This document shows, piece by piece, positions 37,143 through 49,984 of a DNA stretch of 64,000 bases. The first letter of the stretch is position 1. Each line of letters opens with the position of its first letter. The position numbers were made by a program, and so were the translations under genes. Origin of the DNA: Hypomesus transpacificus (taxonomy: Eukaryota > Chordata > Actinopteri > Osmeriformes > Osmeridae); the NCBI RefSeq assembly GCF_021917145.1, contig NC_061061.1, positions 2,861,390 through 2,925,389 of the forward strand. The letters run 5' to 3'. The notes under the pieces are model-generated. The model ran no database searches. It was not told the origin of the DNA and was given only the letters and a program-made list of their open reading frames with translations.

Positions 37143-38377
37143 ATGGCCAAAGAATTTCAAGGTAAAAAGAATGTCTGTCTGCTTCTGTCAATGCTGTTAC
37201 TTGTTGAGAGTGATATACTGCTCTGCTTTCAGCAAAACTGCTGATTTTATCGTACAATGCAACTAATACAACTAGGTTGTGAGCATGAAATATTAATTAA
37301 TATATTTTGTAGAAATGTTTGTTCTGCATCTGAAAAGATTGTTATGGTCCAATCGCATAGCCTTTGTTCACCCTTATTGTATTTGTCAAAAGACCCTTTA
37401 AGCAGGAAATGAAAACATGTGATCCGACATTTTCAATTTTTCAGGAGGGAAAGCATTTGGATTTATCAAGTCCCAGCAGGAAGAAAAATTAAACTTGACC
37501 AATGAGGTTTGCTTGATCATTGATATTCATTAGTAGTAGTAGATTTATTGATAATTACAGTATCAGATGCAATCATGCAAAACATTGAATGAGCAGAGTA
37601 AACCTTTTCAAGTTTTCATTATGGTTTGATACTCTCTTTGTCACTCTGAAAGGCTTTCCTCTCAGATCCCAAATATGCAGAAGAGGAGGAACTTGCCTCT
37701 AAGCTTGAGTTGTTTAAAAGTGAGAATTCAAGCTTTCTGACATTATTCATATGCACCAATAAATATGTGTTTCTTAAAAATGTAACAAATTCAGTCTGTT
37801 GCACTGTATTCATTCACAGATAAGTACATGGAGTTTGATCTCAATGACCAAGGAGATATTGGTAATTTCGATCATATTTTTATTTGTGTCATTTGAGACT
37901 CACAGTGAAGAGACTCGAGGCTGGATAATATTTAAATGACTCTTTGTCTTTGCTCCCTCTTTCTGTCTACTTCTTGAGACAGACATGATGGGGCTGAAAC
38001 GTATGCTGGAGAAGCTTGGGGTGGCCAAAACTCACCTGGAACTTAAAAAGATGATTTCAGAGGTTTGTGGGAGTGCAAAAGACACTATCTGCTACACTGA
38101 CTTCCTGAATATGATGTTGGGGAAGAGGAACGCCATACTGAGACTGTGAGTTCAAATATTTTTGTTGTGACTTCCTTATTCTGCACAAGTCATGCTATTA
38201 TCAATTGTACCTCAGTCCATTAATAGTGATCCTATTAATTATTCATACTAATTAACTGATAGTATTATTAACGCTATTCTCTTCTTAAGGATCTTGATGT
38301 ATGAAGGCATGGCTAAACCGCAGGAAGTCCAAGAACCTGGGGCACCACCACGCAAGACCTTTTCAGATTTTCCCTAG
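37143..38377 (+). CDS. aif1: Allograft inflammatory factor 1 (AIF1/Iba1; 6 exons, 146 aa)
   Basis: Exons: 37143-37161, 37445-37506, 37653-37719, 37820-37861, 37983-38145, 38290-38377, 441 nt in frame; human AIF1 is 147 aa. It is a cytosolic EF-hand protein of macrophages that binds F-actin and Ca2+ and supports membrane ruffling and phagocytosis. The sequence follows the family closely: [16 protein letters not shown] near the N terminus, [14 protein letters not shown] (first EF-hand loop), [19 protein letters not shown], then a degenerate second EF hand ([19 protein letters not shown]), and the ILMYE tail region. The start is supported by MAKEFQGGKAF matching the family N terminus. AATAAA is at 38426-38431. 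Confidence 0.96.
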
Positions 38378-38464
38378 TTTGATGACACACTTTGGATATT
38401 AAATTGTTAATAACATAGTTTTTTAAATAAAGATTTACCATTTAAAGAGTGCAGTTTAATATTG

Positions 38465-38839
38465 CTATTGATATGTCACTGATTGGTACTTGCAACATAA
38501 GAAAGTCCAGAGTGGATTCAAAGGTCCTCCTCTTTCCTGAAGATAACCATCAATTTGGGCCATGGCCCTTCTGTTATCGACAGGATACTTATCTGATGAA
38601 TCTTTCAGCTGTTGAAGCATTTGTATCTTTTCTGGGTGGAACATAAAGGCAACATTAAGCAGAATTTGCATGCGTAGTTCCTTCTTTTGTTTAGTATGAT
38701 TTTGTGACATATTTCGACAATTATTGAACATATTAACAAACTTCACAAAATTGAGTTTGCTTTCAAACCATATCAGTGTCTTCACCTTTAGGCCATGGGC
38801 CATGATCTTTAAAAGGTTACGTTTGAGACATGTCGTCAA
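38465..38839 (-). CDS. Possible small single-exon gene (124 aa), function unknown
   Basis: An uninterrupted frame in AT-rich DNA reads away from the CSNK2B promoter and towards the AIF1 3' end. The predicted protein is basic, with a Lys/Arg/Met-rich middle (QKKELRMQILLNVAFMF) and a possible short helix region (EKIQMLQQLKDSSDKY). I recognise no family. In its favour are its length in AT-rich sequence and the head-to-head position with a housekeeping promoter carrying two ETS-type sites. Against it: no known homolog and no splice support. It may be spurious. Confidence 0.35.
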   Translation of the reverse strand: MTTCLKRNLLKIMAHGLKVKTLIWFESKLNFVKFVNMFNNCRNMSQNHTKQKKELRMQILLNVAFMFHPEKIQMLQQLKDSSDKYPVDNRRAMAQIDGYLQERGGPLNPLWTFLCCKYQSVTYQ

Positions 38840-38878
38840 TGTTAATATTCTAGTGTGTGGTTCATGTGCGGTTTTTGA

Positions 38879-38917
38879 CCGGAAATTTCAACCACGATCT
38901 TTTTGTGGGCCCCGGAA
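38879..38917. promoter_or_regulatory. ETS-type sites in the CSNK2B (possibly bidirectional) promoter
   Basis: CCGGAA occurs at 38879-38884 and 38912-38917. Paired ETS/GABP sites are typical of housekeeping and bidirectional promoters. A likely 5' UTR exon of CSNK2B follows and ends at a GTAAGT donor near 39022. Confidence 0.4.
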
Positions 38918-39401
38918 GAACTGTCTGTTTACAGTTGCTACCACCAGCTCCAGCAGCAGGCAGATAAATCGTTAGCTAGTTATCTTGATAGCTAGGTAAC
39001 AAATATTGAAAACAAATACAGGGTAAGTTGAGTGGCTTTATTATTTTATCCAACTTCATGCTGCGGATGATTGTGTTTTAGGTTGGTAGCTGATGTACTG
39101 TAATTAAAAGTTTAGACGTGTCGGCGTACTGTAGTAGCAGGCACGTAGGGTTAGCTAGCTAGCTACAGAAACGCATCATCACAGTGTATATTGCTTAAAT
39201 TTCTGTTTTACTCCACGATACGTTCGGGGGTAATTATTTCCACGATACGCTCGGGGGGCATGTGTAGTTATTATCCCGGTGTAGCTAGGTTAATTTAAGT
39301 GTTGGCTAGCTACTAGGGTTGAGAACATAATGATAACGTATGTTGGTTGATTTAGAGTGGTTGCCGATTGTTTAGCAATTTTTCTCGTTTCACACAGGAG
39401 T

Positions 39402-40998
39402 ATGAGTAGCTCAGAGGAGGTGTCCTGGATCTCCTGGTTTTGTGGACTGCGGGGGAATGAATTCTTCTGTGAGGTCAGAGTTGAAACTACACTGTCTCCC
39501 GCATGCTGGATACTTCTCTTTAGTTTAAACCCAGTTTGTGACTCCTTCTCCTCAACAGTACAGTATTAGTCAGTCACAAATGCTTTCCAGCATCTTTCAC
39601 CATCATTGAAATGGTTTCTGAAATGTTTGAAGGAGTTACCTTACTGCATCTTTGTTTGCAGTAGTAGTATTGCCTTGTGGATCCCACAATTAAACATTGT
39701 AGAAGTAGACTATTATCCAGTTGAAAAGTCTATTCTTAACTCTCTTGACTTTGTTCATTTTGAACACACGAGTAATCCTTTCAGCTTGTTATGCAACAAG
39801 GTTGCATGTGTGGGCATAAGACTGTAAACTGTTTGCAGCTGCTGTGAAACTCTAAAAGAAGCACCATGTCTTATGCCTGCATGACTGATCTTATGCTCCA
39901 GGTTGATGAAGACTACATTCAGGACAAGTTCAATCTGACGGGACTGAATGAGCAGGTCCCCCACTATCGCCAGGCTCTCGACATGATTCTGGACTTGGAG
40001 CCAGGTGAGGTCCCCATGAAAGTCAAACAGCTTCTTTTTTTTGGGGGGGGGGGGGGGGGGGGGGGATTTGTATTTTTTGTATTTATCTCATGGTAGAAAA
40101 ACATGAATTAAATAAGACTTAGAAGTAAATGAAGATCTACATTAAACGAGTGGCGGTTTCCTTGGTGCAGTGTGTCGCCTTGAAAAAGCCGTTCATTGCC
40201 CTGTGTGTGATTCTCAGACGAGGAGCTGGAGGACAACCCCAACCAGAGCGACTTGATCGAGCAGGCCGCGGAGATGCTCTACGGCCTCATCCATGCTCGC
40301 TACATCCTCACCAACAGAGGCATCGCCCAGATGGTGACTTGTCTAAAGCTCATGTCGTCTGCTCGTGAAGTTGATGCCGAATGACCCACTGTGCAGGTTT
40401 TCAGGAACACTTCTGTTACTTTCTAGTTGGAGAAATACCAACAGGGGGATTTTGGCTATTGCCCCAGAGTGTATTGTGAAAACCAACCCATGCTTCCGAT
40501 TGGTAAGTGCCACTTGATTATCTGGCTTGTTAAAGAACATTCCCTGTTGATGGAACTAACGAGCATTCGGACACCTGTGTCGTCATGGTGATCTTTTGTT
40601 GTCTGTCCACCAGGCCTGTCAGATATCCCAGGGGAGGCCATGGTGAAGCTGTACTGTCCCAAGTGCATGGATGTTTACACCCCAAAGTCCTCCAGGCACC
40701 ACCACACAGACGGGGCCTACTTTGGCACCGGCTTCCCCCACATGCTGTTCATGGTGCACCCAGAGTACCGGCCGAAACGACCTGCCAACCAGTTTGTGCC
40801 CAGGTTTGCCCAGTTTATTCCCCCCACCCCCACGCGTTCGTTCGACAAAGTAGCTTGTGACCGGTTCCTGTGTCTCCTGTGGTCTTACTTGTGGATTGAC
40901 TTTGCAGGTTATATGGTTTCAAAATCCATCCTATGGCTTATCAACTCCAGCTCCAGGCTGCCTCGAGCTTCAAAAGTCCCGTGAAGACAATTCGCTAG
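39402..40998 (+). CDS. csnk2b: Casein kinase II subunit beta (CSNK2B; 6 coding exons, 215 aa)
   Basis: Coding exons: 39402-39473, 39902-40004, 40218-40333, 40427-40502, 40614-40803, 40908-40998, 648 nt in frame; the protein length of 215 aa equals that of vertebrate CK2 beta. It is the regulatory subunit of the CK2 kinase tetramer, which dimerises through a zinc finger and docks two catalytic alpha subunits. Seen: [15 protein letters not shown] (autophosphorylation segment), acidic loop [15 protein letters not shown], the four zinc ligands in CPRVYC and CPKCMD plus context, and the alpha-binding C-terminal part ([14 protein letters not shown]). It is essentially identical to the mammalian protein by eye. 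AATAAA lies at 41083-41088 and another near 41829. Confidence 0.98.
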
Positions 40999-41099
40999 AC
41001 CTTGAGCATGACCAACGATGAAGACACTAAGGAGACTTATTTTCTATGTTGATTGTTACTCGGTTGAATGATTATGTAGATCAATAAAGGCTTGTATAT

Positions 41100-41930
41100 G
41101 TAACCCATGACCTATAGGTACTGATACGCACACACACACGTCATTCATCTTCCTGTTTCCCATGGTGCTGTGTGATGGCTGGGTCTCCTTGTAATCATCA
41201 CTCTTCTAGAACAATCTCTACCCCCCTGGAATGATCTGGTTTGATGTCATATCCTTTATCCTAAGTGGGGTTTACATAGTTGCAAGAATAAAGAGGTTTA
41301 GTGAGTTGAATCTGTGCAAATCAGTAATCATTTACCGACTCCAGGTTTGAAAGGATTGCTGAAAACAACCGGCAATCAATCAGTCATTATTTGTTCATTT
41401 TGAGCTGCACTTTAGACACCAAGTTAAATGTAAAGGTAATTTTCAGATGCTTGCAGATTGCGGTAATGCTGAAAGGTGCACAAGACATTTTCTCAAGGTG
41501 AAGACAATGTATTTGATTTGTGTTTGTGTTTGGTAAGCTGTCTCTGAGGAGGGGGAAACATCCAGGACTGGTCTAGTCTCCTTCGTTCTCAACTCAAGGG
41601 GTTTAAACAATTACATGTTTTGTTTAGATTGATCTGTTCAAATATTTTATTTAACTTAATACATACCTACGGATGCCATTTTACACGACACGCCCTATTT
41701 CTCTGTCTGCAGCTTGTTAAAACTACATTTGAAAAGATTTCTTTTCCATCAATAAATTCAATGGTATTTGATGCTGTCTTAGGTATTCATGCTCTTGTCT
41801 TAAAGTGAGACAGCAAACTAAACTTCAATAAACTGTTTTGTTTCTTATGTTTAGTGTCATTTCTTTGGTCCACTGCGGTACTGCAAATCATACACAAAGC
41901 ATTACCTTTATAATTATTTCAGGTTTATTT
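41100..41930. other. Convergent intergenic spacer between CSNK2B and the protein 4.1 gene
   Basis: It contains possible extended CSNK2B 3' UTR (second AATAAA near 41829). On the other strand, a polyadenylation signal for the protein 4.1 gene (TTTATT at 41934-41939) lies just to its right. No coding sequence is seen. Confidence 0.5.
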
Positions 41931-41933
41931 TTT

Positions 41934-44016
41934 CAAGTTTCGATTTTTTTTTCTTAAAAAAGCATGGATAAGTCACAGGAAAGCATGAACATGTTTGAGT
42001 TCTAAAAACTACAGATTTGCTCTGTTCCAAGGACTTACATTCCCCTTCAGCTAAACCACCAAAATATTCTTCAGAGGGTAAGAAAGAACGCTACCAAATG
42101 GACTGTCTCCAGAGGGACTTACATTTAACATGATTTGCTCTACAAAAGGATTGAACACAGCAAGTGATAGAAGAGTATATTTTCTAAAGTGGTAAGAAAG
42201 CATTACAAACTCTGTTGATAACGAATGCAATTGTGAACAACATTGTGATGACTCTGATAAAAGCCTGAAAACATACTGGAATTAAAACATCAATGTACGT
42301 AGAATCACAGGAAACAGTCCCTACTTTACAAATAAATTATGGTAGACCTTGTACAAAAGACAAAAGATACACCCCTATGAAAGAAATGCCACATACACTG
42401 AAACAGCTGCCTTTGATAAATACATCTTTAAAAACAGACCATTATTATATAACAGATCTGAGCTAGCTTCACATTGTTCCCATTGGCTGGGCAAGAATGT
42501 ACACCAATAGTAGGGATGGATGGACATGCTGTGTCTGGACATTCTTCATACAATCATACAAGAGGTCTTTTGTCTCACTGTAAAGAAAGAACGAACAAAA
42601 CCTGAGATACAAATACCAAAGCTTGTTCTACAACAACTTTGCAAATCAATCACGATTTGAACGCAAAAAGAACAAAAAGGGGAGTCAATTCTACCGACAG
42701 CGGACTAACAGGGAGCTGTCTTTTGTACTCAACAATGCATTAAAAGAAAAGAAGTGAAGGAACAATAAGGGCATGTCATGGAAAATGGGCCACGCCATTT
42801 TTAAGGTGTACAAAACCAAGAAAAGATGATATGTTAACCTATAATAGAGTGGATGGATTTCAATAACTTAAAAACCTCATTTTGTACAAATACTATAAAA
42901 GCATTAATCCTATAAAATAGAGTAGCATTTTAAAATAGATTTCAATCGAAAGTTTACAAAAAAGGTGTACTATTAGTACAGTACATCTGTTTACTTGGCT
43001 GGTTGTGGAAGAGACAAAATATTTTATTAGTATTTTACCTGAGCAGAGAACTAAGCCAAACAGCAGTCCAGATTTAAGCATGAAACACCTCAGTTCAATA
43101 CTTCATGGTGAGGTATATCATTTGAATAAAAGTCCTAACTGCTCATTAATCATAGTAAACATGTAAACAAGGAAGGAGTTCCCTTATAAACAACCCTGTG
43201 TATTGAAATACGGTTATTTCAATTCAAGTACTATCATTACTTATAAGCTCCCCCCAAAGATTGCTTTTAATATAAAACCAGCCAGTAAAATGTCTAGAAG
43301 TACTGACAAAAGACGCGAAAACCAATGGACAAGATGGTGTTGATAAGCATTTTTAAACCAAAAAGGGACAGAATCATCTTTAAACTGAAAACTTTTTTCC
43401 ATCTACAAAATAAAAAAAGTTAAAATGGTGTTTTATACACCCGACTGAAGATATGAGACGAGTTGTCAGAGTATACAAGAAGCTGAGACGAGTGGTCAGA
43501 GTATACAAGAAGCTGAGACGAGTGGTCAGAGTATACAAGAAGCTGAGACGAGTGGTCAGAGTATACAAAAAGCTGATACGAGTGGTCAGAGTATACAAGA
43601 AGCTGAGACAAGTGGTCAGAGTATACAAGAAGCCACGCGTGAGTTCAGAAAAAAAACCTTCAGAATAGACAGGACAGCACCGTGGAAACAAAGGGTTCGA
43701 CGACAATCACGACGCTCCACACAAGTGTGGAAGTCTTCGCCTGTAAGGGCTCAAGCTCTTGCCTGTCTCAAACTGCCTCGGCAGGATAGACAGGATTCCG
43801 GAGCAGAGCAGAGACAGTATGGCGCCGGCCGTTTCTGGGTGACAATGACGAGTTTTCTTCTCCCTCTCAAGGTGGCCGGCTTGGTTTGTATCAGATCCAT
43901 AGGGCTTGTTTACTTTGAAGCCTTAGCAGGTGGGGGGATGAGGGTGATGTTGATAGAGTGAGAGAGAGGAGGATGATAAGGACTGTCTTACGGAGTTGGC
44001 TTGTTTCCTGGCCTGG
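41934..44016 (-). other. Probable 3' UTR of the protein 4.1-family gene
   Basis: About 2 kb of AT-rich sequence without coding potential lies between the last plausible coding exon and a minus-strand AATAAA (complement TTTATT at 41934-41939). It includes a six-copy 30-bp tandem repeat at 43456-43635. The extent is inferred. Confidence 0.5.
43456..43635. repeat. Minisatellite: six copies of a 30-bp unit
   Basis: Six head-to-tail copies of AGACGAGTGGTCAGAGTATA plus ten more bases, with few substitutions. It lies in the inferred 3' UTR of the protein 4.1-family gene. Unit length is a multiple of three, so open frames on both strands are by-products. Confidence 0.95.
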
Positions 44017-45198
44017 TTAATCGGCTCCTTGATCTGAGATGTTCTTCTTCAGGTTGTCCTGCAGCTCTCTGATTGGCTTTAACTTCTCCAGTGTGGGTGG
44101 GTGGGGGGTGGGGGGGCTCTTCTCACAGAAGCTGGAGGTAAGGGGGGTGGGGGGGCAGTTGAAAGCAAAGCCAGGTGGCAGGGAGTCAGATCACATGGAG
44201 TCCGCTCCCCCGTCACTGCCCTACAACACACAATGGAAGAACCAGTTACAACCGAGGACCGTCAGATACGTCGAACGACAATTCACGTCAAAGGCCTCAC
44301 GGTCCTCCGCGTCCGCAGAGAAACAATCGGGGGTCCTTCACGTCAGATCGGACGTTCACCAGCGTACCTGCTCTTGCTCCACTGTCTCAGAGTCTGCCGT
44401 GATGACGATTCTCTTCTCCACGCGGGTCTCTGAAGAGCCGCCCTTCACCACCTGAGGCAGAGCAGAGAACACATCCCCATGCAGGATGTCAGACCAATGC
44501 CACAAGGAGAAGAACGTTTTTTTTTTTTGAAGGAGATAAGAGTGTTCCTTACCTTGGAGATGTGGGTGGTCGTGGTGGTGACCGTGGTCCCACTGGTGGT
44601 GTCTGAGGTGATGGTCTGCATGCTGGCCAGGGACACTCCATCTTTGTTCCCGTCGATCCCATCCGTCTCCACCTGAGAGGGAGGGGGGAAAAGACCCGGA
44701 GTTACGGACGAGTACCACCATCCCGAACCGGGGAAACCTCCTCCGGGCCGACCTCAGCTTCCTAGTCCAGCCGTCCTAGACGGGACTGATCTTTAGCCAG
44801 GCCAGCGTTGCTGTCCTCCTCATAGTAAGAGGAACCAGGAGCCACCGCAGAGGCTGCGCTGTTGGGAAGTGTCCAGGGTGGGGGTGTGGGAGAACCGGGC
44901 CGTGGAGCCCCTACCTGTGCAGACTCATAGGTGATAGTCTTGCTCTGGGTCTGGACAATGGGGACGACCCTGGTGGTGGTGCCAGCGGGGAGGGAGTTGG
45001 AGGAGTCTGAGATGGTGACTGTGTGCGTCTGCACCAGGGGGGGCTGTGGAGGGGAACACACCCAGGAGAGGGGGGGGGGGGGTCTTACAGGATCTCCCAC
45101 AGCTCCGCCCCTCCCCGTTCAACACACACACACAGCCTCACAGACACACACACACACACAGCCTCACACACACAGAGCCTCACTCACACACACAGCCT

Positions 45199-45234
<36 letters not shown>

Positions 45235-48200
45235 GACATCACTCCAGCCCAGTCATCGGTAAAAACCCTCCTCATGCACAGAAATCATCCCCCTCCACCA
45301 CCACCACTTCACCTATTCATTTGCTGATTAGATCCCAGAAAGGTCTGGAAAGGCTACCGTGAGTGCCATGCCGAAAACACTTCACACCACCCACCACCAG
45401 AGGGCAAGAGAGGAACAGGGGGGGAAAGCCCTTCCCACAAAAAAGCCTGAGAATGATGCCAGTCCCAAATCAGTGTGAAAGAGAGGGAGTAAGAGAGGGA
45501 AGCCAGGAGAACAGGTGAGATAGAGAAGTGGCAAAGGAGTCTCCGACAGCATAGAAGCCCATCACCCGAGTTGACAGTACTCGTCGCACAGTGTGCGCTC
45601 TCTCTGTGGCATGCTGTAATAGTTCACCCATGCTGCCGACCGCAGACCCCGTGCAGTGACTGAAGATTCGTCCGGAGGGATTTGGCCCCAGCCTTGCCCT
45701 GCTGGGTCTAGCCAAGGTGCAGAGGATCAGGAAGCAACCCAAGAGAACCCGACCGAGGCCAAGCAGAGCTGAGCATCACCAGCACTTTGACGGGCGGAGG
45801 GGGCTACCTTGAAACAGCGAATGACTTGGGGACCACCGCCCACGAAATAGGAGGCATGGGAGGCCCCGGCTATCCTGACAGACTGCTCCAGGCTGGGGTC
45901 TGTATCCTCCTCCTCCACCACCTCCACCTCCTCCACCTCCTCCTCCACGGCTGGGCAGGAGGGCTGATAGGGGTTGTGGGGGTTGTGGAGCCGGGCCAGT
46001 TCCACCTCAACGATGGGCACGAGGTTGTTCCCAGAAACCACACCCTCATCCTCGTCCCCTGACTCCGCCCCTTCAGGTGCATTGTGGGACTGAGCCCCAT
46101 AGGGCCCACCGGCGTTTGGGGTCATGTTGGGGTCGGGGAGAAGAGCCCCCCCCACACTGAGGCCGGCCTCCTGCACTGCCCTAGTGGGGGACTCATCCCT
46201 TACAGGGGTAAAGCATACACTCTAAAAGAAACACACACACACAGGTAATCAGTGTGTGTGTGTGCATGCGAGTATGAGAAGGTGAGATTCACGTTGGAGG
46301 ATGTCGGTGGGAAAATTGACAGAGCAGAGCAGCACACAATTCAAGCATTTTCAACGTAGACAGTTATTCAACATAGCTGGACAGGTTTTTTTATACTGAC
46401 AGCTTCTTTCAAAATTGTCATGTTCACCTGAAAGGTCTTTATTATGTTGGTCAAATTTGATTGTCAAAAGGTCATGCAACAAGATGACAAAAGTGATATG
46501 TTTTTTTTCAATAATAACTACTAGTGAATACTAAATAGGTATCAAATGCGTCCTCACAGTGAGTTATATTTGATCATTTGAGCAAGTTCTTCTTTGCAAA
46601 TGTATTGCCTTAGCAAGTTCTAGCATGTAACCTAGTCTTGTGAGGTTTGGGTGCCACATGATATGATTGTAGGTGACGCTCTACATATTGAAATATACAA
46701 CGTGATTCTGAATGTTCATTCAAATGAGTTCCAGACAAATCACTGTGTTACTGGTCATGCCACCAATCACGTGTTAACCACATTAAGGAAGAAAAGGTGA
46801 GACAATTGACACCTCTGATTGATTGATTGTGTGTACAAAAAACATGTTCTGCAATTGACACCTGCACAAAAAAAAAATCTTAGTAAAAAAGTCAATTGTG
46901 ACAACATCATTGCCAGACAACTCAAAATAATGAAGTCCAGATCGTGAAAAAGTAAAGAATTAAGAGTAGAGCGGGGTTTGGGGTCGTACGGAGTCCTTCC
47001 GACTAGTCTTTGAAGCACAAGTCCGTCACAGCCGGAGGGGAAAACCCGGCGAGCGAAGGTGTGACTCCAGAGCCAGAACCAGGCCGCCTCACCAGGACGG
47101 GATGAAGAGGGGGAAGGGTGCAGCAGTGACGGTGCAGAAGAGGGGAGGAAGGAGAAGGAGGAAGTTGATGGGCAGATGACAGGGCAGGCCACGCCCCCTC
47201 TCTGGTCCTGCCGGTCGGGACAGGCCCCGCCCCCACTCAGCTGCGCTTGGAGTAGAAGTCTAGGAGAGGCCCGCGAGGGAGGCGGAACACAAACTGAAGG
47301 GGGGAGGGCGGAGGGGGGCGAGAGGGGTAGGAGAGGAGGGGGGGGGGGAGGTGGAGAAGAAAAAGCGAGGGGAGAGAGATGACAGTTGGAAATGCTTGAA
47401 ATGACTGAGGTGAAAGGCCGTAAGTCCATTCTTCTTTTGTGCCCCTGCCGACAGTGTCTTATGTGCGCCTCCTAAACCTGCCATGCACAGAGGCACCTGT
47501 TCTTCAGACTGTCAACAGTAGCTTACTAGTATCCAACCACTCCAAAACACGTTAACCCAGAAACCATATGCACTTGTGCTTTTAAAAAGGGGAGGTGGTC
47601 AATGGATAGGCATGAATGTCATTCGGGTCTTGGTGTCATAACTGAAAAGCTGGATCATGAATCACAAACAAGGTCCTACATGAGACACAGCTCGGTATGG
47701 AGAGAGCTAAGCAGCTACAACAGAGCATGCTAATAACTGGTGGAGGTCCATCCGAGCTATCATTCAGATTCGAGTGTCGCACATGCCTGTGTGGGTTGGT
47801 GTCAGGAGAGGGAGAGCTGGGGGTTTAGGCCGCTAAGAACGAGTGGCTTTTTCCACACTCCTAAAGAGGGGGGAGGACGGAGGGTAGGCCTGGGGACTGA
47901 GGGCCAGGGCCGGGCATCGAGGCATCAGGCAGGGAGGCAGGGGAGTGTGTGTGGGGGGGGAGGGGGGAGAAGAGGAGGGAAAGGGGAGAGCAGGTGAAAA
48001 AGCTTGATAAACAAGGAAGTGAAGAGAGTATAAGCACACCGGTCGGCCTCCCATCTCCTCCTTGGGAAAACGTAAAGAGGCTGGGCTCATCTGCAGGTCA
48101 TGCAAGGGCAAGTTTGTCTGTCCACCATGCGAGGAACGAAGGCTCAGAAACAGCCAATGAGGAGGCGGCTACAGGGCTGGACTTCCTACAGGAAGAGGAG

Positions 48201-49126
48201 GAAGTAACCAGCTACATGTAGCTAGCTCAGTGACTCAATGAGTAGTAGCAGGTGCAGACACCTCTAGCATCCCAACGCTTCGAAAGAAGCTTCTCAGCCC
48301 GTTCAGCAGCATTCTATAGACATGCACCTGCCTTACGTCACATGCCGAAACCACATGAACGTCCGACGTGCACGTGTTAATAATGCACATGCTGACAAAT
48401 CTAAAAGCCGGGCTCCCGAGAACGACTGGGCCACAAAAGATACAGAAAGAGAAGAAGAAAAAAAAAGTGTTCAAGTCCCGCCCTCGCTTGGTCCATCCAA
48501 ACGAGAGCACCGCACACAGACTCAAGCAGGAGTGACAGCCTTCCACGAGGGGCCAGTGCAGTCTGTGGTATTCAACCCATCACATCCATCTGGGTAGAGA
48601 GATACCGTGACGTGATACCGTGACGTGTGTGCTTTACCAGAAACTCCATTTATGCTTCCGTCCAATTCAGGGGCTGACTCAAAACAAAACTGAAAATACG
48701 ACTAGTATAAAAAAAATATATATCTGTCCCCCTGAATTGACTCGGAAGTGAAAATGGCCTGGTTCCCCCGAGCCTGAGGAACGCCCGTGGGGTCCAGAGG
48801 ACGGAGGGTCAGACTCACCCCGTCTGCGCCGGCCAGGGACTGGCCGTTGACGCCCGCGCTCCGGAAGGGGGAGTGGGTGGACAGGCGCTTGTCCCACTCG
48901 CTGGGGCGCTGCTCGGGGACAGACTGCATGAAGTTCCTCTTCAGCTCGCTGATGCTGGCGTGGTGCCTCAGCAGGTCCTCCTGGGGCTTCTCAAACTCCT
49001 GTGAGGGGGGGGTGATGAGAGAGAGGGAGGTAGAGAGAGAGAGAGAGGTAAAGAGAGAGAGGTAGAGAGAGGGGGGGTGATGAAGGGGAGAGAGAGGGAG
49101 GTAGAGAGAGAGGGGGTGATGAAGGG

Positions 49127-49173
<47 letters not shown>

Positions 49174-49293
49174 GGAGGTAAAGAGAGAGAGGTAGAGAGA
49201 GAGGGAGGTAGAGAGAGAGAGGGGGAGTGATGAAGGGGGGAAGAGAGAGAGAGAGACAGAGACAGAGGTAGAGAGAGAGGGGGTGATGAAGGG

Positions 49294-49337
<44 letters not shown>

Positions 49338-49492
49338 GAGAGAGGTAGAGAGACAGAGAGAGAGAGAAAGAGAGAGAGAGGGGTGATGAAGGGGGGAGAG
49401 AGAGAGAAAGAGAGGGAGGTAAAGAGAGAGAGAGAGGTAGAGAGAGAGGGAGGTAGAGAGAGGAGGAGTGATGAAGAGAGACAGAGAGAGAG

Positions 49493-49569
<77 letters not shown>

Positions 49570-49944
49570 GTGAGAGACAGAGAGAGTGAGAGACAGAGAG
49601 AGACAGAGGTGAAGAAGCAGGGAGAGGAAGCAGGGAGAGAAGGGAAGAGAGAAAGGGAGGGCAGGGGCAGGGGAAGACAGAACATGACACCCCAAAGTGG
49701 GACGAGCAGAGAGAGAGAGAGAGAGCGAAGGACAGAGGGCATTAGGAGGTGACACACAAAAAGAGGGAGGATAGGATGACAAAAGAAGTCAAACAAAAGA
49801 GGGATGGCGAAAAGGAGGAGAAGGAACGGAAGAAGGGAGGGGTAGGTTGGGAGCGCAGGTGTGAGGACGGGTGACAGAAAAAACAAAGGTCAGATTTTCA
49901 GAACACATTGTTTGTATATTTACATATATCTGTGTATATTTATA

Positions 49945-49984
<40 letters not shown>

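Noticed and set aside
43456-43635. Regular 30-bp repeats considered as a CRISPR array
   Set aside because: There are no spacers, units abut directly, and the genome is vertebrate; it is a minisatellite.
44039-44455. Plus-strand 138-codon open frame
   Set aside because: It runs antisense through two protein 4.1 candidate exons and G-rich intron and has no similarity to a known protein.
48702-49886. Very long Ser/Leu and Arg/Glu open frames on both strands
   Set aside because: They are composition artefacts of the (GA)n tract; the only real coding part is the exon at 48819-48998.
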